Under the pieces are notes generated by a model that worked only from the letters and a program-made list of their open reading frames with translations, made no database searches and was not told where the DNA came from. A stretch of 64,000 bases of DNA, taken from contig JAAEAF010013111.1 in assembly GCA_011037195.1 (NCBI GenBank), positions 92,550 through 156,549 of the forward strand. The letters run 5' to 3'. Shown piece by piece: positions 1-13,140 of the stretch (its first letter is position 1; each line of letters starts with the position of its first letter). This DNA is from Triatoma infestans (lineage: Eukaryota > Arthropoda > Insecta > Hemiptera > Reduviidae). A program made the translations under genes and the position numbers.

Positions 1-3000
1 GTATTACCTAATGTGGAACTGCTTTCTTTAGTCTTTCCTACATTTGCTTTTTCATTAATTTTCTTTACATATGGTTCAGCCACATCAATAGGTTCTAATA
101 ACACTTTGCAATCAACGAAGCTTGAATGACTAGCATTGGAATCTGCGCTGCTTTTCCTCATCATAACTTGCTTTCTTTTATCTTCACTAGCGTCTTTATT
201 TGCTTCCAACAACTTACTAATATCTTTCTCTTTTTTTAAAGTATTATCTCCCTCAGATTTTAGCGGTTCTTCTTTAACATTGGCAGTTTCATTTACACTG
301 TCATGTACTTGAAAATTACCACTCATAGTTTCCTGCATCTTATTTCTAACCTGAGATTCATTCTTTGTATCAACACTGGCTGTCTCAAAATTCTGAAAAC
401 TTCCACTTTTTTTAATTTTTTTAATATTTTTTAAATCTGGTTTAACATCAGTTTCACTATCTTCTAATTCCAAACTCTCTCTCTTTTTAACACATTTCTT
501 TCTTAATCTTTTTTCTTTTTTACTTTCAGTGCCTCTTTTTATCTTCAAATCCATATTTAAATTTATTTCATCCTCTGAATCTGATATATTTTCATTTGCT
601 TTATTAGATGTTCGAGGTTTACTGTCTCTTCTGGATGAAAAAGCAGAAGGACCATCGTCATTATTATTCTTTACATTTTTTCGTTTTATACTTTTATCAT
701 CCTCTGAATCTGAAGATGATTTATTTTCTATAATTTCATTGTTGTTGATTACAGATTCTTTCTTTAAATCTAAATCTTCTGATCTGTTGGCTTTTGAGCT
801 AGAGCTGACATTCTGTTCGTCATCAGACTGTAAATCTGATTCCTCTTTCTTGATGGATACTTTGGATGACGACCTTGTCTTGCCCTTAATTAATGATTCT
901 GAACTCACAGATTCCCGTTTGCCTTTTCTAGCAGCGGTTGGTTTCTCTTCGTCCGCTTTGTCATTTATTACTCCACTATCTAAAGACGTGTTTCTCCATC
1001 TACCCCTTCTACCTCTAGCTTCTTCTTTCGGGATGTCTTTTAAAGAGCTTCTTGTACTTCTTGTTGGTGCACTATTTTCTCCATTAGAGCAGCAATCATT
1101 TTCTGATTCTGGCCAACGCTCCGACTGCGCTAAAGAGAGAAGAAGATAGGCCACCGATTGATCACTTTGATTCCCAGCACCTCTTGCCGAAGAATCTTCG
1201 GTATCTTTTCTTTCTTGTTTTTCTTCTTTCCTTTCTTTCTTTTCTTCTAAAATACTCTTCTTTCCTTTACTAGAACATTCTGACTTTAAAGAAGAGTTGC
1301 GTTTTTCTTTTTCTGAGGAATCTTTGGCTTTTTCATGGCTGTCCTTTCTTCCTCTTTTAGATACAGCCTTTTCCTTCTGCGAGAACGTGTTTTTCTCAAT
1401 ATCAGATTCCGAATTATCCAATCGATTTTTCCTTGATGGTGCACCACGTTTACGATCTTTAACTTCTTTATCTTTCGAAGATCTAGTTTGTCTCTTTGTA
1501 TCTTCTTCAGAACTATCATTTACAGATTTCACTAATGCAGAATTCGTTGAACCCCTTGTCTTTCGCTTTGTAAAAGTTTTCTCTTCAATTTCTTGTTCAA
1601 GACTCTCTTGTTCGTCATTTGAATCTTTATCATTTTTCAAATTATTTCTTTCAGATTTTGCTAAAGAAATAGAACTTTTAGCAGGCTTTAATCGACCTGG
1701 ACCCATTTCTAATCGTTCCATTTCTTCTGACAAAATTGATTCTACAAATATTTCGTCTTCTTCATCTTCAGTCTCAGTTTCATCTTCTGCAAAATTGGTA
1801 ACTTTTCTCACATTTCTAAGAACTCTACGTGCAATAGGTGCCCTAGTTAATGGTGGTCGACCTCTCCCTCTTCTGAGGGAAGGCCTCCCTCGTGACCATT
1901 GCTGGACATTACTTTGACCTCTTGTCACTCTAACGTCTTCTCTCTTGAATCGGTTATTATCTCTTAATTTCATTCTTCCTCTTCGAGTTCTTGATAATGA
2001 TGGAACGTCAGGCTGTAGTTTTTCTTTAGTTGAAAATTGTTGGTCACTATTTTTATTTTGCTTAGATTTCTTCAGACTATTTTTGCTTTGTTCTGGAGAT
2101 CCATCTAAAATAATAAGAAAATTATAGCACAAAAGTAAAGTAATAAATAATTTAAAATCTAATATTTTAATTTTTTACTATTAATTACCAGATCTCTTGG
2201 TCGATGGAATATTTTCGGGAGATATCTTTCCAAAACCTTCATCTTCTTCATCCTCAGGGCTTCTTAAATCTTTAGTGAGCATTTCCATGTATAATGTTGC
2301 CGCTTCTTTAGTTTTTCTGCTCGGCCTTGAAGACAAACTAACAAAAAAAAAGTTCCATTAAGTGAGTGTATGCATGTGTGTGAGTGAGAGAGAGATATGC
2401 TAATGTAAAGAAACTAAGTATCCATTCAGTAAAGACGGGCTTTAACTAATCTTGACCGAAATATTCGTAGTGGATACCTGTACAGAATATCAAGCTTGAG
2501 CTTTAGTTATCTGATATATATTATTCTCCCTTCTTCCTCACAGATAACACACACATTCTAAAATATTTTTTTGTTCTCAAGAGATCCCAAAACCTGTATC
2601 TTCGATTCAAACGCAAAAAAAGACGAAAATCTGAAACTATTACTACATTCCCTCACACTGTAAGAAAAAATATGACTCACCTTAGAGTGTTAGGGGGATG
2701 AGCAGGGGATCCCGAGCTAGCCCTAGATCTAGTGGACATTCGGCATGATTTCTTTAAAGCTGGCTCGTCATTCACACTTTCTCTAGGATCTGAATCTTCT
2801 GCATCTTCATCTTCTTCTTTCTTTTTATCTATAGCGCCAACTTTCTTTTTCTCTTTTTCTTTATCCTCCTCATCATCTTCTACTTCCTCTTCTTCTTCTT
2901 CTTCTTCATTTTCTGATTCATTACGTTTTTTGTTTGTATTATCAAGCTTACGCCCTGTAAAAATCAGACTTGTATATCAAATATGTTTTATTTGATCCAT

Positions 3001-6000
3001 GTCAATAAATCAATAACCGAAAAAATTTTTGTGACATCTTCTTTTAACCCTTTAGCTGCTACGCAGTGCCACAAGGAGTGATGCTGCTCAGCTAAGATTT
3101 TTTTTGCACTGAGACCTGAAATGCAGTGCTTCTCTAGAACACTGCTGAAGAGGGCAGCACTGTATTATCGGGACCACCGCGTCGGAAACTAGCGGGCTAT
3201 AATTCCTTCCTGACCCAGCTAAGGATTCTCCCTATCAAGTGCAAGCCACGAGAGTTGAATGGTTAGAGACACAGTATGCCTGGATAGCTATGGCGTTGTA
3301 CTAATTGCATTCCCGGCCTTGACCCTAATGAAGGTGTCTCAATTAATATCAATAAAATATAAGACCTTTCGTTACCATCCTTGACAACTGATTGCTAGTT
3401 GGACATAAAGCTCGTTTGAAAAAGGGACATTGCTTTGTCATTTATTTAAAATGTACCCGACCAAATGCTGAATACTATTGGAACTAAGACACAGTTTCAA
3501 ATAACATCCTTCTAGCCTTTTTTATTTTTAGTTCGCCTTTTACTTTTTCCTTAATTACTGTATAAGAAGTCAGGATACTAGTAACACATCTATTTAAAAA
3601 AGTGCTTAGTTGAGACTACTTAATACGAATAGCAGCCCAAAGATGTTAAAGGTTTAAAAATCTCACCCGCTCAATATGCAATCAATAAATACTTACTAGA
3701 AATTTTTGCCCTGGTAATCGCTTCCTTCTTGGCTTTATTTACTTTGGCTCTCATTAACTTCTTTCTTGGTTTCCTATCAGATTTAATTCCAATATCACTT
3801 CCAGGCGGCAACTGTCCACCACTCCTTAGACCGGTACGCAATCTAGTAGCACCCAATCTAAAATTTGTAATTAATAGCTACAGTATTTAAAAGAAACAAA
3901 TTTTTTTTCAGATGATTACTTTTTATTTGTTGTTATCTCATTTACTTCTCTTTTTTTGAGTACTCGTTCTTAATTAGCATTCTCCACACTTGATAAAAAT
4001 ATGTAAGTCAATACCTTTTTAAAATAGAAGGATGATGAGCAGGACGACCTCTAACCAACTGTTTTCTTGTTGTGACTTTACTCACTATTTTTTGACGATC
4101 TTCTAGTTTCCTTGGTCTAGTAATTAATGTGGAAGAGGCTGAAATTGACGATGCATTTAGAGAGAGAAATAAAAATTCCATAGAGTATTAAACTTGTAAG
4201 ATGAAAATATACATTTTTGGGCCAATCTTGGACTTCTCGTGCCCAGCCTTTTTTCATGTAATTTGTTTTTCAATGACTGAACAACTTTGGTACTTTTCAA
4301 TCTTTGTTTCACTTTTTTCACTTTGCCTTCCTGAAAAAAATATTATTTTTTTCACAGTCTTCACAAAAATAAAAATCAAGATTGTAAAATAACTATTGTT
4401 TCTGTAATGAACAATAATTTCAAATTTTACAAAACCCACCTCGGTAAAACTTGAGGATTCCTTTAAAAGAAACATAATACAATTAATGAATGAAGTAATA
4501 TTTTATTAAACAAAAAAAGTAATTCTGATGAACATCACATTAGATTACATCTAATTGAAATTAAAGTTGTAATAAATCGATACAAACCTGTTGTGAAGAA
4601 GAGATTTGTTTGGATGACCCGGGTGATGATCCTCCTTTATCATCTTTACTTGATTTGGAAGTTTGATTGAAAAAATCTAATCTTGGAGGAAGTGCTTCAG
4701 TTCCTAAAATAAAATTTTATTATCTACATTTCAATTTATCTATTGAGTAAAGTGCAATACTTGAAGATGTTCTAAATTTATAAATCATCATATAATATAC
4801 TTTTCCGAAAATATAATTTGAATTAAAGCTGAACATAATATTTTCATTTAAATTTTGAGCTACTTCTAAAAATTAGCATATGAAAACAACAACTGTGGTA
4901 TACGAGTATTTCTGATTACAGTCAGGAAATTCCTATTAAATTCAATAGTTTGATATGGTATTATCATATTATAGCTTACTATGCTAATGATAATTTACTG
5001 TTAATATAATAATTATATTTACATTTTAAACAACCATAAATTTAAATTCTTATAATTTTAATTCAAAAATTTATTGGAATGCTAGGATGAATGGCTGCAC
5101 GGCAGTGATGGCATTTGTAAAAAATAATAATAATTATTATTATTATTATTACATCCTTTTGGAAACTGAGGAATTCATTTCAAAATAAATTTGATAAAAT
5201 ATATTATCCCTATTTTTATTATAATTTTTTTAAATGAAGAAACTCTGTTTCTTTTCCACATATTCACTGCTTGACGGAATTAAAGATTTGAAATTTTGCA
5301 AAAAAAAAAAAAATATTCGTTCAAAATTCGGTAATTATGAACTACCGTGCGCCTATCATGGCGGACGCTGTACTACAATCACCTACATACTCTCTCTTGA
5401 TCAATTGCTATTTATTGCATTCTTTGCTGTTAGATTTTTCTGTTTAAAGGTGAGTGAATTTAAAATGCGGAACCAAATGTTCAGAATTCCTAAGTCATAC
5501 CAAATTTTATTCTATACTTGAAAGAGAACAAGGTTTAATTCTCTGTAAAACATATAAGGTTACACTATACTTATATTTAATTTTTTTTTTATTATAAAGG
5601 GTTATTTTTTATATTCCTAAGTTAATGTTGATTTAATTGTAGAAAATAAAATATCATGGTTTCAAGAATGGTGGAATTTAGCAAACAACTATATTTGCAA
5701 TCTAGATAGTACTTTCATTGCGGTTCGTACATGAAAAAAAAACAAATGAAAAATTTAAACATAAAATCAATGAAAATTCAAATAAAAAGTACTTTTAAAA
5801 TCAGAACTATCACAATATAATTTGTACAATGATTGATATCCAGTATACTATCGATATGTAAACAATAAAAGTACAGATTTTATTAGAATACAATAGAATT
5901 TAATACTTTTAAAATTATGAACGACCTAGTGGGCTTGAATTAAAACCCCGGAGTTAGTTAATAAAATTTATTTATATTCATTATGTAAAGGAAAAGATAG

Positions 6001-7464
6001 AAGACACTCTATATTTTATGGTAGTTTTCCTAATAATGAATTTCATTAGAAAAAAATATTTTGGTAACATGGTTTATGTGTATATTCTAAAGAGGCTTTA
6101 AATTATAGATAATTTTTACTTGAAAATTTTAATTATATTAAACACATTTGCAATTAATATATTTTGAAGATTATGATCATGTCCATAAATTATGATTATC
6201 AAACTTAGTCAGACTCCTAGCAGGCAGCTGGCAACAAACCATTGCTGTAATGCTTAAAATTAAACAAATGTATTTAATGCAATTTTCGTTCTCTATAATA
6301 AAGCAATTAATTATCTATTATACTCTCTTGTTTTTTTAGGAGAAAAATATTCATTTCATCGAACATCTAAAGCAGTATTAGTAATCTAGAAACAATGTCT
6401 TAATGAAACATTTCTAAGTTTGATTTTTCAGTTGGTGTAAATGTTTTGTAACCTTCATCAGAACATTTATATAGAAAATCTAGAATTTAAAATAAAGGTA
6501 AATTTGCCTTTAAAAAAAGATGGTAATGGCAATTTCTTATATGTAAAAGAAATGATAACTTCGGAATTCAAATTTGGATAACTGAGGAGCAATGGAGCAG
6601 GTTAATGCTGATTCATTCATTATGGAGAAAAATGTGTCTGACACCATATACAGTCAAGTGGAAACATTCTGGATTGATATACTAAACAATGCTATAAAGT
6701 ACATGCACTATTTTATCAGGAATAAAAGTCACCGTCTTTTATACTATCTTCTATTTCAGTTTTTTTATTTTAAATTAACATCAAAGCAATCCTACTTTTA
6801 TCTACTAAAGTAAAGCAAAATGTTAACAAAATAAGGAAAAACATTACATAATAACCTAAAAGTCAATCACTAATTGAACCATATCTAACAAGAACGAACG
6901 ATATTATTTCCATCAGCCTAAGGATACGATTTTGAAATATTAGTCTGAGTCACAAACCTAAACTTACAGAATTCGATAAGGACTTACTGCTGTGTCAAGT
7001 ATAAATTAGAAAACTTAACACTTTCGAATATATGAACACGATTATTCTCTTTATTAAATTGAGTTAAAGATAGGGGTGATAGAAAACATTTGTAAAACAG
7101 GTAATGGTTTCGGTAACAGAAATCTCATTACCTCTGAAGCAGAGATAAGTGAGAAAATCTTCAGTCCTTGGACGCTTCGATGGTAATAATTCGGGTGAAG
7201 ATGATGTTCCATTTACTTTCGTTTTTTCCTTGTCCTTGATAGGTGTCATTACAGGACTATTCATGCCCGACCCCTGGGCAAACTTTCTTTGTGCATGCAC
7301 TTTTGTACTAAAAAAATCAATAATTTCATATAATTTTATGATATTTCAATAGCAACGTATAATAACATTAAGAATAAATATGTTGTTCACCGTTTAGGAT
7401 TATCCTCCAATGTATCTGAGACATCCTTGGAAATCCTTTTGATATCACTCCTTCTCATAACCAT
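1..7464 (-). CDS. Jarid2: Jarid2 orthologue (PRC2 cofactor), N-terminal nine coding exons, open at left edge
   Basis: Jarid2 is a nuclear Jumonji-family protein that binds PRC2 and nucleosomes. Coding exons on the minus strand are 7464-7391, 7307-7132, 4703-4588, 4330-4213, 4138-4015, 3857-3697, 2954-2681, 2337-2189 and 2104 to the window start; all junctions are GT-AG and keep phase (about 1098 aa). Recognition rests on KVHAQRKFAQ (about residues 27-36) followed by TEDFLTYLCFRG, which match vertebrate JARID2 (AQRKFAQ; TEDFLTFLCLRG). The chosen start gives MVMRRSDIKRISK. The long final exon is Lys/Glu/Ser-rich and low complexity, as in this family's disordered middle. The conserved ARID, JmjN, JmjC and zinc-finger parts would lie left of base 1. 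An acidic run of eight Glu is encoded near 2890. The identity is strong; unseen alternative 5' exons are possible. Confidence 0.88.
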
Positions 7465-10425
7465 GGTCTAACAACCGACAAAAAGATGAACACCTACTAC
7501 GAAAGATAAGTTATCATAACTTCTATGAGAGAAAGGATCCATGCATTCAATGTTTGCTGCAGACGACAGGAGGGGGGATTAACAAATGACCAACTTAATA
7601 AAAATTATGCTCAATATTTACGAAAATGTAAATTTTATTAAAAAATATTTTTAATAGTACGCAAAATTAATTAAATAAATTGGTCTTGGTAATTCAGTAT
7701 TAATCTTAAGAGTTTATTAAATAGAATTGATTATTAAATGTTCTCTTTCATATTTAAATGTAATGAACTAGGTTTGAAAAATACCTAGATATACATATAT
7801 AAAGTAGGGTCCTCTTAATCTAGGGAAATAGGTCTCCAATACGCAAACAGAAATTATTCTACTTACCTTTGTATGTTAGTATAACCCAGTCAAATGGGAA
7901 TTAATATTCGTGATTAAAGCTTCACATGTGAATATAAGTAAAAGTATTTTCAGAAAAACAAAAAATAAGTTATAAACCGTAAATTAACGATCCAGCCATT
8001 TCACACAATGTCACTTATGTTAAGCAACGTAATTGTAGTAACATTATTTGCGAACACAAACAGCTGCTTTCTACTGCAGCTCGCTGCTGTACTCTATGAT
8101 TGCTCGCTCCTCATTGGCAATCCCGTGAGATAACCTCAAAAAAATTAGGTTTAAGTTGTTTTATGAAGTACTTTTACAAATTAACTATCATTTTTACATC
8201 ATTTTGTCTTAAAAGTCTTTAGTAATTAATTTATAAACAAAACAATCATTTCAGCTTTAAAAAAATGTATTTTTGGATAGCAAATAAAAACTTGCTCCTT
8301 TGTAAAGAAAGTATCCAGTAATTTCATAAGATCATATTTTGGTTAGGGCTCATATAATAAGTTTAATAAGTTGACTGTATTTTTTTATTGTGAGAATATA
8401 TTTGAAAAATCGATAATTAAACTCTTTTTAAATTTACTCGTAACTGGGCTTCAAATACCTGGAAGCAAAATGTATTCATTTACCTTGATTATTTATCTAA
8501 GTTGATAGATGTGGTAAATAATAGCAAGAAAGAAGGTTAGTTAATAAGAACTAAAGAATTACAAGTTTTTAAAAGAATTGCGCAGTTAAATAAGGATATC
8601 TTATCTGTCATCCGAAGAATTCATAACTTTGGCAGGTATCAGATAGAGACATTGTTTAAGTCCCTTATTTTTTTTATATTTATGGAGGTATGTATACTAA
8701 ACTACCAAGCCAAGAATGTCTAATTTTTGGAATACCATAATTAGAACCAATATTCTCTTCTCTGTAATAGCGAATGATCTGGTTTTAATGGCAGATTCCG
8801 AAGGGAAGCTTAACATAACGTTTGGATTGAAAATCCATAAAATAAAAATATCGAAGTGAGCTTAGAAAAATTAAAATCATGGTAGTATATAGAACAGAAA
8901 AGAGTAGCATGATAAGGCTATAGGGGAAACCAATAGTAAATAAAGGTGTATTTATATACCTAATTAAGGGTTTTGAGTAGGTTAGACTAGGATTAAAGAC
9001 TTGCTAAATTAAAGGTGTGCGACATCTGGAAAGTTATCCTTTATTTTTTGGATTGAAAGTCCATAAAATAAAAATAGTTTCCGCCAGCAAAACAGGTATC
9101 TAAGCAAACAAAAGTTATAATATTTAATTCATAATACCACCCACCCTATTGTCGTAGTCCCTTACAAAAAGTAAAAAAAAAACACATACAAGCGGCGGAA
9201 ATGAAATTCCTCCGAAGAATGGAAAATAAGGGACAGCGTCAGGTATCAAACCACTAAAAGCAATCTGGATTGTGAAGCAAGGTTGAGCGAATTATGTGCA
9301 TTCAATTAGAATGTTTAGACACTAACAAGGATGGATGGTACAACGCATCCAAACCGAGCCTATAAAGCCAGGTGTACTGGTGTGAGAGGAAGAATTACAT
9401 GGTGTGGAATGCCTCAGAAAAACTGGCATGACAATTAACAAAGCCAAAGCTTTGCTATAAGCAGAGACAAATGGTCTCATTTGCAAATAGAAGAGAAAGA
9501 GTATACACCATTTTTCATTTTCTTACACCATGATTTCTATTATTTAGCCATTGCACGTTACGCGGACCCAGTATGAAAAGGGCTAAGCTGGCGTCTGATG
9601 TTCGTAACAAGGGGGCACGTGAGAACAACCTCGGATGGAAACAACTTCACCTCTCCAAAAGAAATAAGTAATGTTACTTATTAATGGTTCATTTATCTAT
9701 GAAACTTGTTTAAACTAATTATCTATTTGCAATTTAAAGGAGAATTTTTAATGAAATAATTGCCAACGGCTTTTTAAAATCAGTATCACAGAAATAAATG
9801 CTCTTGAGGAACCATATTAAATTTCAAGAGCTCAAATTATGCTTAAATAACAAGTTGCTTTTTCTTTAAAAATAATTCTGTTTTAAAATTTTATATTAAA
9901 TTAACGGTCATTATTAGGATGTATTTTTTATAATACAAGTATTTGGCACAATAATCCGAGTTCATGCTTCTTCTGTACTTTCCAAAAATATTTGCTCGTT
10001 AATGTTCAATTTTGTGATAAGAAACTAGTGAATTGACATTAAAGAAAATAGAAGTACCGAACACTTACAACCCTTCCATGTCCAACAAATGTCAATAAGC
10101 GTACAGAGAAATAAGAAATAGCCCTTGGAAGCAAAGAGAACAACAGTAAAAGTACTGGAGTAAGTGTCCACTTTATTTATTCAATATCTTCAACATGTTG
10201 TTCAGAGAACATTATTTTGTTAATTTTTATACATGATCTATGAACGGTGATCTATAAAAATTGTGAACATTCATTGTAATAAAGAATGTATTTATCATAT
10301 ATACACCCGTAGACTCATACAAATGGAATAAATGAGGCTACAAATGGAATAAATGAGGCCAATCTGCAATATATGTATAAAATACTTTTTATTTCGAAAT
10401 AACTTTTTCAAAATAATATACAATA
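7465..10425. other. Intergenic spacer upstream of Jarid2 and downstream of the NDP kinase
   Basis: No convincing coding exon is seen. The sequence is AT-rich. A GC-richer block at about 8050-8130 carries an inverted CCAAT (ATTGG near 8115) and would suit a Jarid2 promoter or 5'UTR exon, but this is inference only. About 9180-9660 is a GC-richer stretch that looks like decayed repeat. A 28-bp phrase around 8823 recurs near 9048 (TTGGATTGAAA then TCCATAAAATAAAAAT). Confidence 0.5.
10388..10393 (-). terminator. Polyadenylation signal AATAAA of the NDP kinase gene
   Basis: AATAAA reads on the minus strand 33 bases after the TAA stop, a normal 3'-end arrangement for a short insect mRNA. Confidence 0.6.
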
Positions 10426-12402
10426 TTAATCTTCATAGACCCAATCTCGGATAGTTGGTTTCCAGTCCACAAGTTCTTTTGGGTCAAACCAAAGATTAAT
10501 TTCCTTCTTCGCGGATTCAACAGAATCAGAACCATGGGCAATATTTCTGTAAAAAAAAAAAAATTCAAATACTGAATTCACACTTTATGAATATTTGTTT
10601 TATTAAGTATTTTCCTTTGAGTAATTATAATGTTTTTTATCATACAATCGTACACAACTTACTTGAACCTTAAAGAATAGCTATTTCATTCCTAAAATCT
10701 CTAATATTTGCTGAGAAATTTTTTTGAGGTGTAATAAATGACTCGATAAACACAATACTTCTTTAGCATCTAGGGTGGACAAACGTCCGAAAGCAGTCGA
10801 TGACTACAAAAGAAGCAAGCTTTTAGGAAAATGTCTCTGATTCTTTCCATCTCTGCGGAACCAACCACCACAACAAATATCTCTGATGTTTTCCAGACCG
10901 AACCCACCCATTCAGCCTAGTATCTCTTTCTGACTATAATAGAATATTACAATGCCTTAAGAAAAACTATTTCTTCAGTGATCTTGATGTTACTGCAGGT
11001 ATCCTATATAGCAGCACACTATATAGGCACTACATAGTGTACTACAGCAAACTAAGGTCACACACACTATCTTCTACTTCTTGTTATCGTTTCTATGCTT
11101 TCCAAGCTTGCAGTTGACGGTTTAGCAACATTCCTTATAAATTCACTATAATTCCTTTACATAATTTTTTTTTACTGACCGAATTTTTGGTCATTACAAA
11201 AACAATATTAGGTTGGGCAGTATTCTGCATAACAAATTATCTCAAATTTTCTAAGAAGTCCTTTAAAATAATTTGAATGGGGCATTTTTACTAACTGATA
11301 GTGAGACTGTTTCGTTCTAACAAAAAAAGATACTCATTACTGATCCAAAGTACGCCCTTACCTTCCAACTTGGATACAAAGGTCACCTCGAATTGAACCT
11401 CTCTCTGAAGCTTGCGGATCTGTAGCACCAAGTATCTGGCGGCCTGTTTTAACTACATTGAGTCCTTCCCAAACCTAGACAATATGAATTTTTATTAACA
11501 TACAAAACAAACGAAATTGGTGTTTCAAATACTGAATTCACTAAGAAATAAATATTGGAATGTTAAATAAACATATGCAAACCAATGACTATCTAACAGT
11601 AATAATGTTAAATTTGGAAAAACCTAAGAAATACCACTATTTTTAAACAACTGAATTCAAGTTGTTGAAGTCATTTGAGTTGAAGTATTATATTTGCTTA
11701 ATGCTAGCATACGACGTAATCCAAAATTCAAGAAATTATTTCGGTTCATCCTAAAATCTAGTATACAATAATAACAAGACCTTTAGTTTTATTCTATTCG
11801 GTAAAACTGAGTTTTGTTGGACAATATCTTTGACTTACGATAATTTTCTAATCCTTTTGGTTCTATCATTTTTAACGATCAAACTTAAAATTATTCCACA
11901 AAGAACTTACATAACTTAGTTAAATTATCTTAAACTTGATATTAATGTATTTGGTAACTAAAAAAATTAATAATTTGTGGAATTCTACTAACCTTGCTTC
12001 AAAAACTGTAAATCCTCCGGCAATATTAGCAATGACAATGATTCTTAAAAGATTTTTAATCATAAGTTAACAAAATAAATAAATATGTAATTACCATAGG
12101 AACAACAGGGCCAGAGCTCATATATTTAATTAACTTAGGAAAAAATGGTCTTTCAGCCAAATCTTCGTAGTGTTTCTGTAGAAGATCGTCGCAAGCCTGA
12201 AAACGAGTAGACACACCAGTAAAAATATAAAACTTACATTATTTAATAGTCCTTCCGAGAAAACATGCTCACTTACCCACATGAATTTCATTGCAACTAG
12301 CTTAAAACCTTTTGTTTCAAAACGTTTTATAATTTTGTTTACCAAACCTCTCTGCACCCCATCAGGCTTAACCATAATAAATGTACGTTCTGTGTAATCC
12401 AT
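10426..12402 (-). CDS. awd: Nucleoside diphosphate kinase (awd/NME type), complete, 4 exons
   Basis: The enzyme moves the gamma-phosphate of ATP to other NDPs through a phospho-histidine and is usually a cytosolic hexamer. Exons are 12402-12277, 12196-12095, 11474-11362 and 10546-10426, giving exactly 153 codons plus TAA, the usual family length. The protein starts [19 protein letters not shown]. Every active-site residue falls at its canonical number: K12, Y52, R88, R105, N115, the catalytic H118 in NIAHGSDS, and E129. P96, the 'killer of prune' loop residue of the fly orthologue, is kept. Two mild oddities are W42 where Gln is common (KFMWACDD) and SERG in place of the usual SKPG loop. The gene is head-to-head with Hsp90. 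The symbol follows the Drosophila orthologue. Confidence 0.95.
10767..10802 (+). ncRNA. Hammerhead-ribozyme-like motif, decayed copy
   Basis: CATC (10767-10770) pairs with GATG (10799-10802) as helix I. GGAC (10777-10780) and GTCC (10785-10788) close an AAAC loop as helix II. GAAA (10789-10792) follows, then a GTC triplet (10796-10798). The box expected to be CUGAUGA reads TAGGGT, so this copy is probably inactive. About 75 downstream bases are homologous to the copy at 37887. It is a remnant of a dispersed repeat between NDP kinase exons 3 and 4. Confidence 0.4.
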
Positions 12403-12854
12403 TATTTTATTTAAAAAAGGAGTTACAAATTACAGATCACAACTCTAGTAAGTAAACTAGAGGGTCAGCCAGCCGGATATAACCGGCCTTAGTACAAAAA
12501 TCGAACACATCACATGGCACCAGAACATGGGAGGAACATATTAGTTTTCTCTTCAATTGCCTCTACAATTTTTGTTTTTATACTTAAAATTCTATTTGGA
12601 TTATTAAATACATTGTAATGAGTTTATATATATATATATATTTTTTTTTACAATTCAAAATGAAAAACTAAAAAATTTATGCCAAAATATGTCATTTATC
12701 TGTGAAAATACATTTTTAAATACTCTTCAAAAAATATCTAAATAAGAAAAGCTCTAAATACTTTTTTGCAATAACTTCTTGCTAATTATTTATTTTTGAA
12801 AGGTAATTTTCTTTAAAAATCAATGTTTCTCTCGTTCATACGTCATTAGAGCCA
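12403..12854. promoter_or_regulatory. Divergent spacer between NDP kinase and Hsp90
   Basis: About 450 AT-rich bases separate the kinase start codon from the Hsp90 heat-shock element. No ORF is recognised. The spacer must contain the kinase promoter, but no clear TATA box or initiator could be assigned to it. Confidence 0.45.
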
Positions 12855-12894
12855 ATTCTAGGACGTTCCACGAGATTCTCGAATGTTCTAGAAC
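12855..12894 (+). promoter_or_regulatory. Heat-shock element of eight contiguous 5-bp units
   Basis: Read in steps of five, the bases are ATTCT AGGAC GTTCC ACGAG then ATTCT CGAAT GTTCT AGAAC. The units alternate nTTCn and nGAAn. Six match exactly and two (AGGAC, ACGAG) differ by one base. This is an HSF trimer-binding array just upstream of the Hsp90 TATA box. Confidence 0.9.
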
Positions 12895-12902
12895 CGAACT
12901 TA

Positions 12903-12914
12903 GTATATATATAT
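12903..12914 (+). promoter_or_regulatory. TATA box of Hsp90
   Basis: An alternating TATATATATATA tract begins nine bases after the heat-shock element. Transcription would start about 25-30 bases further on, near 12935-12945, leaving a short non-coding first exon that ends at a GTAAAG donor (last exon base 13008). Confidence 0.75.
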
Positions 12915-13140
12915 GGTGAGTGAGTCAGCGTCACCTACCATTTCTCATTGAAAGCGCTAACTAGCAAGTGTACTTTTTTAGTGTGATTTTTTCAAGAATT
13001 TATCAGAGGTAAAGTACAGTTTTTTATTATGTTTTTTTGTTACATTTAAGCCAGTAATTTAGTATATTTAATTCAAATTGATATTCCTTTCTATCAGAAG
13101 TTAATGATGAAGTTTGTAATTTCAATTGATTCCTTTGCAG

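Noticed and set aside
529..2995. Long plus-strand open frames rich in Ser, Leu and Phe
   Set aside because: They are the antisense of the Lys/Glu/Ser-rich Jarid2 exons on minus, where splice sites keep one frame throughout.
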